A stretch of 64,000 nucleotides of DNA from Pontibacter sp. FD36 (GCF_015686655.1 NZ_JADPMP010000007.1:124001-188000); one strand, 5' to 3'; positions 28,186 to 37,344 are shown, counted from the first letter of the stretch. The notes: generated by a model not told the origin, from the sequence alone. Numbers and translations: made by a program.

Positions 28186-29451
28186 CTATTTCAACAGCTG
28201 GTAACTGGCCTGGTGATAACGATCCGGTGAAAATGCATCGCTCAGCACGCTCTCCTTCCGGTGCATCAACTGCTCAGCCAGTACCTTGCCAGTTGCCGGC
28301 GCCAGACTGACGCCCATCATACTATGGCCGGTGCCAAAGAGCACATTATTCCAGCGCTGGGTATAGCCAATGTAAGGCAAACCATCTGGCGAACAGGGGC
28401 GAAGTCCGCTCCAAATGTCCTCTTTCTTGGGCAGTGGGCATTTGAAATTGGTATAGTAACGTGCTATGGAAGCATGGATTCCCTGCACCCGTTTCATGTT
28501 GATGTGCCTGTTGGCGGGTGTGATTTCCATCGTGCCGCCGAACCGTATTTTATCTCCGTAAGGCGTTACTGCGACACGCTCTTCGGTCAGGATGGTTGGC
28601 CGCAGAATGGCTGGATTGTTATCTACTACAAAGCTATACCCTTTGCCACCCAGCATCGGCAGGTTGAGTTGGAGTTTGCGGGCCACTTCACCCGACCAGG
28701 AACCGGCGCACACGATGAGGTGATCTGTAGCAACATCTCCTTTGTCTGTCACCACTGCTGTGACGCTCCTTCCGGCAGTGGCGAAATCGAGCACCTCCAG
28801 GTGAGACACCATGGATACCCCTTTGTCGAGGAGGAGTCGGTGCAAACAAGCAGAGAGCGCTGCAGGATTGAGGTGGGCATCGCCTGGGAAATGCACACCT
28901 CCCAGCACATCCAGTTCCAGGTTTGGCTCCAGCCCCTGCACTTCCTGCGGCGACAGGATCTCTGCCTCCAGACCATGCTGACGGGCCATTAAGGCAAACT
29001 CCTTTTCTTCATGCGCACCTTCCGCAGTTTTATAAAGCATCAGCAGGCCATCCTGTTTCAGTTCGATCTCCGGATGTGCCGCGGCAAACTCCAGGTATAG
29101 CTGTTTACTCAGCAGACTCAGGTTTTTGAGGTAGGGGATGCTGTTGGCTACATGCTGCGGCGTAGCGGCTCTGTAAAAGTGCATGCACCATTGCAGCAGC
29201 CTGCGGTCCAGGCGCGGGTGTATGTAAAAGGGGCTGGTAGAGGAAAGCATCCAACGAAGCCCTTTGCTGATGATGCCCGGTGAGGCCAGCGGAATAATGT
29301 GACTCGGCACCAGCATTCCGGCATTGCCGATGCTGCAGTTGTCGCGCAGGTCTCCTTTGTCTATAATAATGACACTGAAACCCTCTTCGGTCAGATACCA
29401 AGCGGTGAACATTCCGATGATGCCGCCGCCAACGATGACTACTTTGCTCAT
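28186..29451 (-). CDS. FAD-dependent D-amino-acid (cis-4-hydroxy-D-proline) dehydrogenase
   Basis: 421 residues of the DadA/glycine-oxidase type. FAD-binding GGGIIGMFTAWYLTEEG at the N-terminus and the C-terminal SGLRPCSPDGLPYIGY and GHSMMGVSLAPATGK are characteristic. The operon context (epimerase, deaminase, semialdehyde dehydrogenase) points to oxidation of cis-4-hydroxy-D-proline to 1-pyrroline-4-hydroxy-2-carboxylate, the second step of hydroxyproline breakdown. It is the last gene of the operon, 1 bp after the epimerase stop. By sequence alone a general D-amino-acid dehydrogenase is possible. Confidence 0.85.
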   Translation of the reverse strand: MSKVVIVGGGIIGMFTAWYLTEEGFSVIIIDKGDLRDNCSIGNAGMLVPSHIIPLASPGIISKGLRWMLSSTSPFYIHPRLDRRLLQWCMHFYRAATPQHVANSIPYLKNLSLLSKQLYLEFAAAHPEIELKQDGLLMLYKTAEGAHEEKEFALMARQHGLEAEILSPQEVQGLEPNLELDVLGGVHFPGDAHLNPAALSACLHRLLLDKGVSMVSHLEVLDFATAGRSVTAVVTDKGDVATDHLIVCAGSWSGEVARKLQLNLPMLGGKGYSFVVDNNPAILRPTILTEERVAVTPYGDKIRFGGTMEITPANRHINMKRVQGIHASIARYYTNFKCPLPKKEDIWSGLRPCSPDGLPYIGYTQRWNNVLFGTGHSMMGVSLAPATGKVLAEQLMHRKESVLSDAFSPDRYHQASYQLLK

Positions 29452-29452
29452 A

Positions 29453-30454
29453 TCAGATTACCTGAAAACCGTGTACATAAGGATCGTCGTCATCCAGGAA
29501 GATCGTGTTCAGGCCGGTGACCATGGCCCAGCCCTCTATACCTGGTAGAATGGCCGGCTTGCCGGCTACGGTCGTTTCCCCCTCTATGGTGCCTTTAAAG
29601 ATGGAGCCGATGTAACTTTCATGGATGAACTCCTGGCCTGGCTTCAGTAAGCCTTTTGCGTACCACTGGGCCATGCGGGCCGAGGTACCCGTACCGCAAG
29701 GCGATCGGTCAATGGCCTTGTCACCGTAGAACACCGCATTGCGGGCCGTGGAAGTGGCAGCAAGTGGGATGCCTGCCCAAAGGATGTGGGATAGGCCGCG
29801 GATGGTGTCGTTTTCAGGGTGCACAAAGGTATAGCGCTCGTTCATGCGCCTGCGTATTTCTCTGCTCCAGGAGATGAGTTTGTCGGCTGTATAGTGCTGT
29901 ATACCTTCGAAGTTTTCCTGCGGATCGATGATGCCGTAGAAATTGCCTCCATAGGCCACGTCCAGGGTGAGCTCGCCCAGCTCCGGACATTCTATCGTCA
30001 GATTCTCCGCTTCCAGGTATGAAGCCACATTGGTTAGCTTCACGGTTTTTACTTTACTACCTTCTTGGGTATAGCTGACTTTTACCAGTCCGGCAGGTGT
30101 TTCTAGCCGCAGTTGTCCGAGTGTTTTGGGTGTAATCAGACCTTCTTCCAGGGCGATGGTGACGGTGCCGATGGTGCCGTGTCCGCACATGGGCAAACAG
30201 CCGCTGGTTTCAATGTAAAGCACCCCAATGTCATTTTCTGGGTCGTGCGGAGGGTAGAGGATGCTCCCCGACATCATGTCGTGGCCGCGGGGCTCGAACA
30301 TCAGCCCCTTGCGGATCCAATCGTAGTCACGCAGAAAGTGCTGGCGCTTTTCACTCATATTGCTGCCCTGCAGGATGGGACCACCGCCTGCCACCAGCCG
30401 AACCGGATTACCGCAGGTATGAGCGTCGATGCAAAAGAAGGTTTTACGTGCCAT
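29453..30454 (-). CDS. 4-hydroxyproline 2-epimerase (proline racemase family)
   Basis: 333 residues. Both catalytic cysteines are present: C90 in PMCGHGTIG and C253 in DRSPCGTGTSARMA. Two cysteines mark racemases/epimerases; the trans-3-hydroxyproline dehydratases of this family have Thr at the second position. It converts trans-4-hydroxy-L-proline to cis-4-hydroxy-D-proline (the LhpA/HypRE step). Cytosolic. Sits 3 bp after the aldehyde dehydrogenase gene and 1 bp before the dehydrogenase. Confidence 0.92.
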   Translation of the reverse strand: MARKTFFCIDAHTCGNPVRLVAGGGPILQGSNMSEKRQHFLRDYDWIRKGLMFEPRGHDMMSGSILYPPHDPENDIGVLYIETSGCLPMCGHGTIGTVTIALEEGLITPKTLGQLRLETPAGLVKVSYTQEGSKVKTVKLTNVASYLEAENLTIECPELGELTLDVAYGGNFYGIIDPQENFEGIQHYTADKLISWSREIRRRMNERYTFVHPENDTIRGLSHILWAGIPLAATSTARNAVFYGDKAIDRSPCGTGTSARMAQWYAKGLLKPGQEFIHESYIGSIFKGTIEGETTVAGKPAILPGIEGWAMVTGLNTIFLDDDDPYVHGFQVI

Positions 30455-30457
30455 GAC

Positions 30458-31912
30458 CTAAATGCTGTCCTGTGTGAGCTGCCCGTTCACTGTGCGCCAT
30501 AGCTTGTACGGATTTTCATCCTTCAGCTCTTCCGGGAGCAGTTCTTGCGGTGCCGATTGAAAGGTAACCGGTCGTGCGAAACGCTTGATAGCGTATGTGC
30601 CAACGGAGGTGGAGCGGCTGTCTGTTGTAGCCGGAAAAGGTCCGCCGTGCGTCATGGCATGCGAAACTTCCACACCGGTCGGAACACCTGCGAAAAGCAG
30701 ACGGCCGCATTTCTCACGCAATGTATCTACTAGGTTTTCCGCTTTCGTCAGTTCCTCTTCTGTTCCCCAGAGCGTGCACGTGAGCTGCCCTTGTAATTTG
30801 CCGGCCACCTGCATCAGTTCTTTTTCATCCTGGTAGGTTACCACCATGGCATACGGACCAAAGATCTCTTCCTGCAGAGAGGGGTTCTGCAGCCACTGCT
30901 GTGCCGTTGTTTTGGCCAGGGCAGCACCGCCTGTTTGTAGGTCTTCGGCAGGTGCTAGGATCATCTCTACGCCTTCGTGCGTGTGCAGGCCCTTTAGGTG
31001 CTGGTAGTAATTGCTGCAGATGGTCTCGTGTAGCATTTTTTCGGCCGGAGCGTCCCGCAGTTTTTCTGCGAAGGTCTCCAGGAAGGTATGGGTTGTTTCC
31101 GAAGCAGGGTAGAAGATAAGACCCGGACAGGTGCAGAACTGCCCCACGCCGAGCAGTACAGACTGCGCTGCCTGTGCTGCCAGCTGCTCACCATTTCCAG
31201 CGGCTTTTTCCGGAAGCACGAAGATCGGGTTCACGCTACCCATTTCGGCAAAAACAGGTATAGGTACCTCACGCTGACAGGCCAGGTCAAAGATGGCTTT
31301 GCCTCCTTTAAAAGAGCCCGTGAAAGCAACGGCCTTCGCCTGCGGGTGCTGTACCAACTGCTGCCCCACATCTGTTCCGCCACTCACATGCTGGAAGATA
31401 CCTTCAGGCAGTTCACAACGCTGCAAGGCTTTTTGAATAGCGCCATATACCAGTTGCGATGTTTTAGGATGCGCGGGATGCTCTTTATAAATGACCGGAC
31501 AACCGGCTGCGAGGGCAGAGGCTGTGTCGCCGCCAGCCGTGGAGAAAGCCAGCGGAAAATTGCTCGCCCCGAACACTACCACCGGCCCCAGCGGAATAAG
31601 CATGCGCCGCAGGTCCGGACGAGGTAAAGGCATGCGGTCAGGTATAGCCGTGTCGATGGTGGCTTCCAGCCAGGAGCCTTCTTCTAGCAGTGAGGCGAAT
31701 AGCCGCAGCTGGCCTACTGTGCGGCCACGTTCTCCGGTTAGCCTTGCCAGCGGCAGGTTTGATTCCTGGTGCGCCGTCTCCAGCAGCTCATCACCTAGTT
31801 GTTCGATTTCTTCGGCAATGGTGCGCAGCAGCTCTGCTTTTGCGGCGGCAGGCAGCTTTTTAAACCTGCCGAAAGCCATGTCGGCTTTCGTGAAAATAGC
31901 ATCAAAGGACAT
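30458..31912 (-). CDS. 2,5-dioxovalerate (alpha-ketoglutaric semialdehyde) dehydrogenase
   Basis: 484 residues from the ATG at 31912 (a longer frame would run far into the upstream gene). Aldehyde dehydrogenase fold with the cofactor segment VVVFGASNFPLAFSTAGGDT, general base E223 (FAEMGSVNP) and nucleophile C260 (GVGQFCTCPG). The FGASNFP and QFCTCPG forms are typical of the ketoglutaric semialdehyde dehydrogenase branch. Final step of hydroxyproline breakdown, giving 2-oxoglutarate for the TCA cycle. Overlaps the deaminase gene by 11 bp. Confidence 0.9.
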   Translation of the reverse strand: MSFDAIFTKADMAFGRFKKLPAAAKAELLRTIAEEIEQLGDELLETAHQESNLPLARLTGERGRTVGQLRLFASLLEEGSWLEATIDTAIPDRMPLPRPDLRRMLIPLGPVVVFGASNFPLAFSTAGGDTASALAAGCPVIYKEHPAHPKTSQLVYGAIQKALQRCELPEGIFQHVSGGTDVGQQLVQHPQAKAVAFTGSFKGGKAIFDLACQREVPIPVFAEMGSVNPIFVLPEKAAGNGEQLAAQAAQSVLLGVGQFCTCPGLIFYPASETTHTFLETFAEKLRDAPAEKMLHETICSNYYQHLKGLHTHEGVEMILAPAEDLQTGGAALAKTTAQQWLQNPSLQEEIFGPYAMVVTYQDEKELMQVAGKLQGQLTCTLWGTEEELTKAENLVDTLREKCGRLLFAGVPTGVEVSHAMTHGGPFPATTDSRSTSVGTYAIKRFARPVTFQSAPQELLPEELKDENPYKLWRTVNGQLTQDSI

Positions 31913-32822
31913 GGTTGATCTCTTTAAGGTTAGGCAATGTCGGACGGGTGCGTATACCTTCCTCAATGATAGCCGATACGCGCTGTCGCTCTTCGCCGAT
32001 CAGCGTGAGTCGCGGCGCACGGACGTGCTCGGTACCCAGGCCAACCTGCTGCTCGGCTAGTTTGATATACTGTACCAGTTTCGGATGAATGTCCAGCTCC
32101 AGCAGTGGCAGAAACCAGCGGTAGATGTCGCGGGCCTCCTGTATTCGTCCAGCCTGCACCAGTCGGTAGATGGCTACCGTCTCCCTTGGGAAGGCACAGA
32201 CCAAACCGGCCACCCAGCCGTGGGCGCCCATCAGCAGACTCTCCAAAGCGAGCGTATCCACGCCGCAGAGGATTTTGATCCGGTCGCCGTAGCGGCTAGT
32301 CATGCGGGTGACGTTAGAGATGTCGCGGGTCGATTCTTTCACCGCCTGTATGTTTTCATGCTGCAGCAGTTCGTCAAACATCTCTAACGTGACCAGCGTC
32401 TTGTAGTCAGTTGGGTTGTTGTAGATCATAATTGGGAGCGAAGTGCTGTCGGCCACGGCCCTGAAGTAGGTTACGACTTCCCGGGCATCGGCAGCATAGC
32501 GCATGGGTGGGAGCAGCATCAGGCCTTTGGCACCGATTTCCTCTGCTTCGCGAGCCCGTTGTATGGCTTCTTTTGTAGCGCCTTCTGCTATATTGAGGAT
32601 GACCGGCACGTTACCAGCCACATGCGCAATGGTGCATGCGGTTAGTTCCTGTTTTTCAGGTATAGTGAGCACGCTCGCCTCACCCAGCGTGCCACCCAGG
32701 ATGATACCGTCTACACCTGCCTCCAACTGTGCATCCACGTTGTGCAGAAATGTATCAAAGTCAATTGCCCCGTCCGCATAAAACTTGGTGGTGAGGGCCG
32801 GGTATACGCCATTCCAGTTCAT
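31902..32822 (-). CDS. 1-pyrroline-4-hydroxy-2-carboxylate deaminase (DapA family)
   Basis: 306 residues, dihydrodipicolinate-synthase-type TIM barrel. The Schiff-base lysine is K162 (AVKESTRD) and the catalytic Tyr is Y134 (IMIYNNPTD); the GGTLGEAS loop replaces the DapA GTTGE. In this context it should deaminate and dehydrate pyrroline-4-hydroxy-2-carboxylate to alpha-ketoglutaric semialdehyde. First gene of the operon, with a divergent AraC-type regulator 120 bp away. Other DapA-family aldolases cannot be excluded by sequence alone. Confidence 0.88.
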   Translation of the reverse strand: MNWNGVYPALTTKFYADGAIDFDTFLHNVDAQLEAGVDGIILGGTLGEASVLTIPEKQELTACTIAHVAGNVPVILNIAEGATKEAIQRAREAEEIGAKGLMLLPPMRYAADAREVVTYFRAVADSTSLPIMIYNNPTDYKTLVTLEMFDELLQHENIQAVKESTRDISNVTRMTSRYGDRIKILCGVDTLALESLLMGAHGWVAGLVCAFPRETVAIYRLVQAGRIQEARDIYRWFLPLLELDIHPKLVQYIKLAEQQVGLGTEHVRAPRLTLIGEERQRVSAIIEEGIRTRPTLPNLKEINHVL

Positions 32823-32879
32823 AAGCTTTTTTTATCAAAAGTAGCTCAACCAAAGCCCTTTATCTTCCACAGGATTAGT

Positions 32880-32911
32880 AAATACTGGTACTATATTGAT
32901 GAAATACTAGT
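32880..32911. promoter_or_regulatory. Direct repeat, candidate AraC-type operator
   Basis: The 10-mer AAATACTRGT occurs at 32880-32889 and 32902-32911, 22 bp apart (two helical turns), in the 120-bp spacer between the operon and its divergent AraC-type gene. This is the layout expected for a dimeric AraC-family site. Inference from spacing only. Confidence 0.45.
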
Positions 32912-32942
32912 GAATATTCACTGAATTGATTAATATGGTATT

Positions 32943-33827
32943 ATGAAGAAGGTGATCCCATTTAAGATTCCAAAGTCAAGCAAAGAGTTTGTGCGTTTTC
33001 AGGAAGACAGGCAGCCTTACTTCTATGACAAACTGCACCAGCATCCCGAAATCCAGCTGAGCTGCATCCTGAAAGGGGAGGGAAAACTCATCGTGGGCGA
33101 TTATCTGGGCCGCTTTAAGCCGGGCGATATCTTTCTGCTGGGTCGCGATGTGCCCCATGTTTTCCGAAGCGACAAGATATACTACGAAGCAGACAGTAAG
33201 CTGGAATGCCACGACCTGATCGTGTTCTTCGACACCGAGGCTTTGGGACGGGCTTTCTGGGAGGCAGAGGAGCTGCAGGAAGTCAGAATCTTTCTCGACA
33301 AATTGAAAGGCTGCTACTTGGTGCAGGGTATAAGCGAGCCGACATTCAGGCGGCAGGTAGAAGTGCTGAAAGAGAAATCGGGTCTTGACAAGATGATGGC
33401 AGGTTTAGCTTTGCTGCGGGTGCTCCTGCAGGATGCCCGGCTGGAGCGGCTTAACCTGGATGACCGGGTGCAGGACCTCTCGGAGCGGGAGGGGAGACGC
33501 ATGGACCAGGTGCTGCATTTTCTGATGGAGCAAAGCCACCGGGCGATAGCGTTGGAAGAAGCAGCTGCCGTAGCCAATCTGAGTCGGGAGGCCTTCTGCC
33601 GGTTTTTCAAAGAGAGAACCCGCAAAACTTTCACAGCTTTCCTGAACGAGATCAGGATCGGGAATGCCTGTCAGATGCTTCTGAAAGAAGACGCTACTAT
33701 AGCGAGTGTGGCTTTTGGCGCGGGCTTCTCCAATCTCTCGCACTTCAACCGGGTATTCAAGAACGTGATGGGCTGCTCGCCTAAGGTATACCGTCAGTCA
33801 GGTCGGGAAAAATTGAAACACGATTAA
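32943..33827 (+). CDS. AraC-family regulator, probably of the hydroxyproline operon
   Basis: 294 residues. N-terminal cupin-like sensor (HQHPEIQLSCILKGEGKLIV, GDIFLLGRDVPHVF) and a C-terminal double helix-turn-helix at about 190-290 (IALEEAAAVANLSREAFCRF, IASVAFGAGFSNLSHFNRVF). It is divergent from the hydroxyproline genes, so it likely senses hydroxyproline or an intermediate and activates them. Ends at a strong bidirectional terminator. Confidence 0.9.
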   Translation: MKKVIPFKIPKSSKEFVRFQEDRQPYFYDKLHQHPEIQLSCILKGEGKLIVGDYLGRFKPGDIFLLGRDVPHVFRSDKIYYEADSKLECHDLIVFFDTEALGRAFWEAEELQEVRIFLDKLKGCYLVQGISEPTFRRQVEVLKEKSGLDKMMAGLALLRVLLQDARLERLNLDDRVQDLSEREGRRMDQVLHFLMEQSHRAIALEEAAAVANLSREAFCRFFKERTRKTFTAFLNEIRIGNACQMLLKEDATIASVAFGAGFSNLSHFNRVFKNVMGCSPKVYRQSGREKLKHD

Positions 33828-33842
33828 AAGCGAACTGTACTA

Positions 33843-33885
33843 AACAAACAAAGGGCCCCGCATGCTGCGGAGCCCTTTGTTTGTT
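33843..33885. terminator. Bidirectional terminator between araC-type gene and csp
   Basis: Stem 33843-33856 with 33872-33885, continued after one mismatch by 33858-33862 with 33866-33870, 3-nt loop. T-rich on both sides. Confidence 0.88.
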
Positions 33886-33907
33886 TTACGCTTTATATAT
33901 AACCAGA

Positions 33908-34099
33908 CTAAGCCAGTTTCACATTTACCGCGTTTAGTCCTTTTTTACCTTCTTTTACTTCGAATGTTACTTCGTCGTTTTCTCTGATCTCGTCGATCAA
34001 ACCTGTTACGTGTACGAAGTACTCTTCGTTTGTTTCACTGTCTTTGATAAAACCGAAACCTTTGGTTTCATTAAAGAATTTTACTTTTCCGTTACTCAT
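33908..34099 (-). CDS. Cold-shock-domain protein
   Basis: 63 residues, a single cold-shock domain: GKVKFFNETKGFGFI (RNP1) and EYFVHVTGL (RNP2). Single-stranded nucleic-acid chaperone. The roughly 220-bp upstream region is long for this window and holds a small hairpin (34134-34138 with 34145-34149), compatible with a structured cold-shock leader, but no thermosensor can be asserted. Confidence 0.95.
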   Translation of the reverse strand: MSNGKVKFFNETKGFGFIKDSETNEEYFVHVTGLIDEIRENDEVTFEVKEGKKGLNAVNVKLA

Positions 34100-34263
34100 G
34101 ATGTTTTGTTGTTAATACATGTTAGACACTGCAGAACGGTAAATCGTTCATACTAGGTTACAACTTTTTGCAAAAATTTTAAAATTATGCCTCTCTGTAG
34201 TCCCAAGGCCTATTATTTTTTTCAAACGTGCTTTCTTCAAACTTAGTCTTTCCGAAGCAGACA

Positions 34264-34299
34264 TAAAAAAATGCGGCAGCCAGTAGGGCTGCCGCATTT
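34264..34299 (-). terminator. Terminator after the S1/P1 nuclease gene
   Basis: Perfect 13-bp stem (34269-34281 with 34287-34299), 5-nt loop, T-run on the minus strand. Confidence 0.9.
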
Positions 34300-34323
34300 C
34301 GTCAGGTATAAGCTATCTGTTGC

Positions 34324-35091
34324 TTAGCCGTAGATCTGGTTGAGCAAACCTGCCAGACGAACACCCGCCTGCAGAATGCGCTGCTCTAATGTGCTGAAGT
34401 TATCGTAGCTGTAGCGATAACCGAGGCGGCCATCTTCCGGTATGTTGTATACCTGCTCTCTGAGCTGAACAGATTCATAAGCCCAGTCGCGTATGCCAGT
34501 TGACTGCCAGGCTTTCACCTGATCTTTAGATGGTGAACCTACAAAACGAGCCAGCTCGGTAAAGCTCAGGTTTTTGCCGTCGATCATGTCGCTGTCCCAT
34601 ACACGGTGCAGGTTAGATGGCTGGCCGAACCACTGCAGTTTTACTGCGTTGCCGCCCGAGTCGCCCTCTTTACCCACATGTAGTGGCTGGTGCAGGTCAC
34701 CTACCAGGTGCACCAGGTACTTGAGGTACTCCTCTTCCTGCTGCGCTGTCAGGTTTCCGGCTTTCAGCACGGTTACCAGCTCCTCGATCTTCATGATGAT
34801 GTCACCATTCGGGTTCTTCTCGGTCTGCTCGTACTTCATGCCACCCGGTACGGTTACCCAGTGCCAATCGTGGGTATGGTTGTAAGCTGCGTCAGACTTA
34901 ATATCGTCCATCCACACCGACACTTCCGCCAGTGAGTTATCGGCCAGAACTTTGGTAATCTTCTTCTTCGCTTTTTTGCTCAGGTGCTGCTCTGCTATCA
35001 GACCCACGGCACGGTGTCCGTTCTGCCCCCAGGCCATAGCCTGCGACACAAAGAGGGGGATAAATAGCAGAATACAAACTATTTTTTTCAT
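34324..35091 (-). CDS. Exported S1/P1-family nuclease
   Basis: 255 residues from the ATG at 35091, which opens on a signal peptide ending near AMAWGQ. After cleavage the mature N-terminus would be WGQNGH, as needed because the N-terminal Trp is a zinc ligand in this family. Other tri-zinc ligands visible are WMDDIKSD, THDWHWV, LVGDLHQPLHVG and NLHRVWDSDMI. Degrades single-stranded DNA and RNA outside the cytoplasm, probably for phosphate or nucleoside scavenging. Confidence 0.92.
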   Translation of the reverse strand: MKKIVCILLFIPLFVSQAMAWGQNGHRAVGLIAEQHLSKKAKKKITKVLADNSLAEVSVWMDDIKSDAAYNHTHDWHWVTVPGGMKYEQTEKNPNGDIIMKIEELVTVLKAGNLTAQQEEEYLKYLVHLVGDLHQPLHVGKEGDSGGNAVKLQWFGQPSNLHRVWDSDMIDGKNLSFTELARFVGSPSKDQVKAWQSTGIRDWAYESVQLREQVYNIPEDGRLGYRYSYDNFSTLEQRILQAGVRLAGLLNQIYG

Positions 35092-35250
35092 CGATAAAAT
35101 TATTGGATTTTTAATGCTGCAAAACAACGGCTTTTTTGCGTAATTGTGTAGATCAAAGCCTATTTCTTTTAAAGAATGGCTTTTCAGGCATTAAAGTTCA
35201 GTGGCATGCGGCTGCTGTTACAGCTCACTATTTTACACGGACCCACCGGT

Positions 35251-36387
35251 ATGAAAATACTCTTTACAGGCTTACTCATGATGGCAGTGATACTTAACGT
35301 AGGCGCACAGGATCGCAAGCGTGCCCGTGACCTGGGCATTCGGATCGGGGTGCTCCAAACCGGTACGCACAACGCCATTACGGATGTGGCTGGTCTACGG
35401 GTAGGGCACACCACCCTGGTCCAGGGCGAGCAGATCCGCACCGGTGTAACGGCTATTGTACCGCATGGCGGCAATCTTTTTCAGAATAAAGTGCCGGCAG
35501 CAGTATACGTAGGCAATGGCTTTGGCAAACTGGCCGGCACTACGCAGGTACAGGAACTCGGCAACCTGGAGTCGCCGATCATCCTGACCAATACCCTGGG
35601 AGTTGGCACAGCCATGAACGCGGTGGTGGGCTATACCTTGCAACTGCCCGGAAACGAAACCGTGCAGTCTGTGAATGCGCTGGTTGGCGAAACAAACGAC
35701 GGTTACCTGAATGACATTCGCGGACGCCATGTGCAAGAGGAACATGTGCTGCAGGCGATTAAGCAAGCCGCAGATGGCCCTGTGGCCGAAGGCAATGTAG
35801 GGGCGGGAACAGGCACAGTTTGCTTTGGGTATAAAGGCGGCATTGGCACTGCGTCGCGCAAACTGCCTGCCAGTCTGGGCGGCTATACCGTGGGAGTGTT
35901 GGTGCAGAGTAATTTTGGCGGTGTGCTGCAGATCAATGGAGCGCCTGTGGGAGAGGAGCTGGGCAGGTTTTCGTTCAGCAAGCAGGTGCTGGAAAGCGCT
36001 GACGGCTCCTGCATGATCGTGGTGGCAACCGATGCGCCCGTGGATGCCCGTAACCTAGAGCGCATCGCAAAGCGGGCCATGATGGGTCTTGCTAAAACAG
36101 GGGGTATTGCCTCCAATGGCAGCGGTGATTATGTGATCGCGTTCTCCACTAATGAAGGTTTGCGTATACCTTACCAGTCAGATGAAAAAACACAGACCTT
36201 TACGCTGCTCCGTAATGATGAAATGTCCCCGCTGTTCATGGCTACTATCGAGGCGACCGAAGAGGCGATTATCAACTCCCTTTTCAAAGCAGAAACCATG
36301 AAAGGTCGCCAGGGTAATACTACTGAAGCACTTCCTATCCAACCAGTCATTAAAATACTCAAGAAACACAATGCCATCAAACGATAA
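35251..36387 (+). CDS. Exported P1/S58-family peptidase (DmpA-like)
   Basis: 378 residues from the ATG at 35251, giving a signal peptide (MKILFTGLLMMAVILNVGAQ). Strong family signatures: ITDVAGLRVGHTTL, ILTNTLGVGTAMNAV, GNVGAGTGTVCFGYKGGIGT followed by the autoprocessing/nucleophile region ASR, and ASNGSGDYVIAFST. DmpA is an aminopeptidase with relaxed stereochemistry (L-aminopeptidase, D-amidase/esterase), activated by self-cleavage. Overlaps the aminotransferase gene by 17 bp, so the two are translationally coupled. Confidence 0.88.
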   Translation: MKILFTGLLMMAVILNVGAQDRKRARDLGIRIGVLQTGTHNAITDVAGLRVGHTTLVQGEQIRTGVTAIVPHGGNLFQNKVPAAVYVGNGFGKLAGTTQVQELGNLESPIILTNTLGVGTAMNAVVGYTLQLPGNETVQSVNALVGETNDGYLNDIRGRHVQEEHVLQAIKQAADGPVAEGNVGAGTGTVCFGYKGGIGTASRKLPASLGGYTVGVLVQSNFGGVLQINGAPVGEELGRFSFSKQVLESADGSCMIVVATDAPVDARNLERIAKRAMMGLAKTGGIASNGSGDYVIAFSTNEGLRIPYQSDEKTQTFTLLRNDEMSPLFMATIEATEEAIINSLFKAETMKGRQGNTTEALPIQPVIKILKKHNAIKR

Positions 36388-37228
36388 GCTTTTCGCCTAT
36401 AACCTGGGCCAGATCGTGCCGCTCAGCGAGGCTACGCTACACATCAGTGACCTCTCCGTGCAGCGCGGCTATGGGGTGTTCGACTTTGTGAAAGTGCAGC
36501 AGGGCTACCCGCTGTTTCTCGAAGATTACCTGGATCGATTTTACCAGTCAGCGGAACTGATGCACCTGGCCGTGCCACTTTCCCGGGAAGAGATGAAAGA
36601 GGTGATTGCCAAGCTGACAGAGCTGAACAAGCTGCCACTGGCAGGTATGAAAATGATTCTGACCGGCGGCTACTCCGAGGATGGCTTTACACCAATGAAT
36701 CCGAACTTGCTTATCACGCAGCTTCCGCTCACACTGCCATCGGCCGATAAAGTGGCGAAAGGTATACCGATCATGACGCATGACTATGTGCGCGAGGTGC
36801 CGGAGGTGAAAACAATCAATTACTCCATGGGCATACGCCTGCTACACGAGCAGAAGGCCAGTGGGGCAGAAGAGGTGCTGTATGCTAAAAACGGAATTGT
36901 GTCGGAGTTCCCGCGCTGCAACTTCTTCATCGTCACACATGATGGCACCGTCGTAACACCTGCCAGCAACATCTTAAAAGGAATCACCCGCAAAAATGTG
37001 CTTTCATTGGCCGGACGTAGGTATAAGACCGAAGTACGTGACATCCGCTTAGAGGAAGTGCTGCAGGCCAGGGAAGCTTTCCTGACGAGCACCACAAAGC
37101 GTATCCTGCCCATTGTACGGATTGATGACGTCATGATCGGGTCAGGCAAACCGGGAGAATTCAGTATGCAGCTGTTACAGGATTTGATTAGCCTGGAGGA
37201 AGGACAGGTGGCAGCTGCAAAAGGCTAG
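36371..37228 (+). CDS. Class IV aminotransferase (branched-chain/D-amino-acid type)
   Basis: 285 residues of the fold-type IV PLP enzymes: RGYGVFDFVKVQQGYPLFLE near the N-terminus, PLP lysine in EVKTINYSMG, EVLYAKNGIVSEFPRCNFFI and the phosphate-binding GITRKNVL. Branched-chain, D-amino-acid and aminodeoxychorismate-lyase activities share this fold and cannot be separated here. Coupling to a DmpA-type peptidase with D-amidase potential makes a D-amino-acid aminotransferase attractive but unproven. A terminator follows. Confidence 0.85.
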   Translation: MPSNDKLFAYNLGQIVPLSEATLHISDLSVQRGYGVFDFVKVQQGYPLFLEDYLDRFYQSAELMHLAVPLSREEMKEVIAKLTELNKLPLAGMKMILTGGYSEDGFTPMNPNLLITQLPLTLPSADKVAKGIPIMTHDYVREVPEVKTINYSMGIRLLHEQKASGAEEVLYAKNGIVSEFPRCNFFIVTHDGTVVTPASNILKGITRKNVLSLAGRRYKTEVRDIRLEEVLQAREAFLTSTTKRILPIVRIDDVMIGSGKPGEFSMQLLQDLISLEEGQVAAAKG

Positions 37229-37251
37229 GTAACTGTTATTACGCCATTTTT

Positions 37252-37287
37252 AAAACCGTTTTCTGGCAAACAGGAAGCGGTTTTTTT
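37252..37287 (+). terminator. Terminator after the aminotransferase gene
   Basis: Stem 37252-37258 with 37278-37284 plus an inner pairing around the GCAAA loop, followed by a T-run on the plus strand. Confidence 0.8.
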
Positions 37288-37344
37288 ATAAATACAGAAT
37301 TTCTTCAAAATCAGCTCGTACATAGTAACAAAAAGGGTTGTGCT

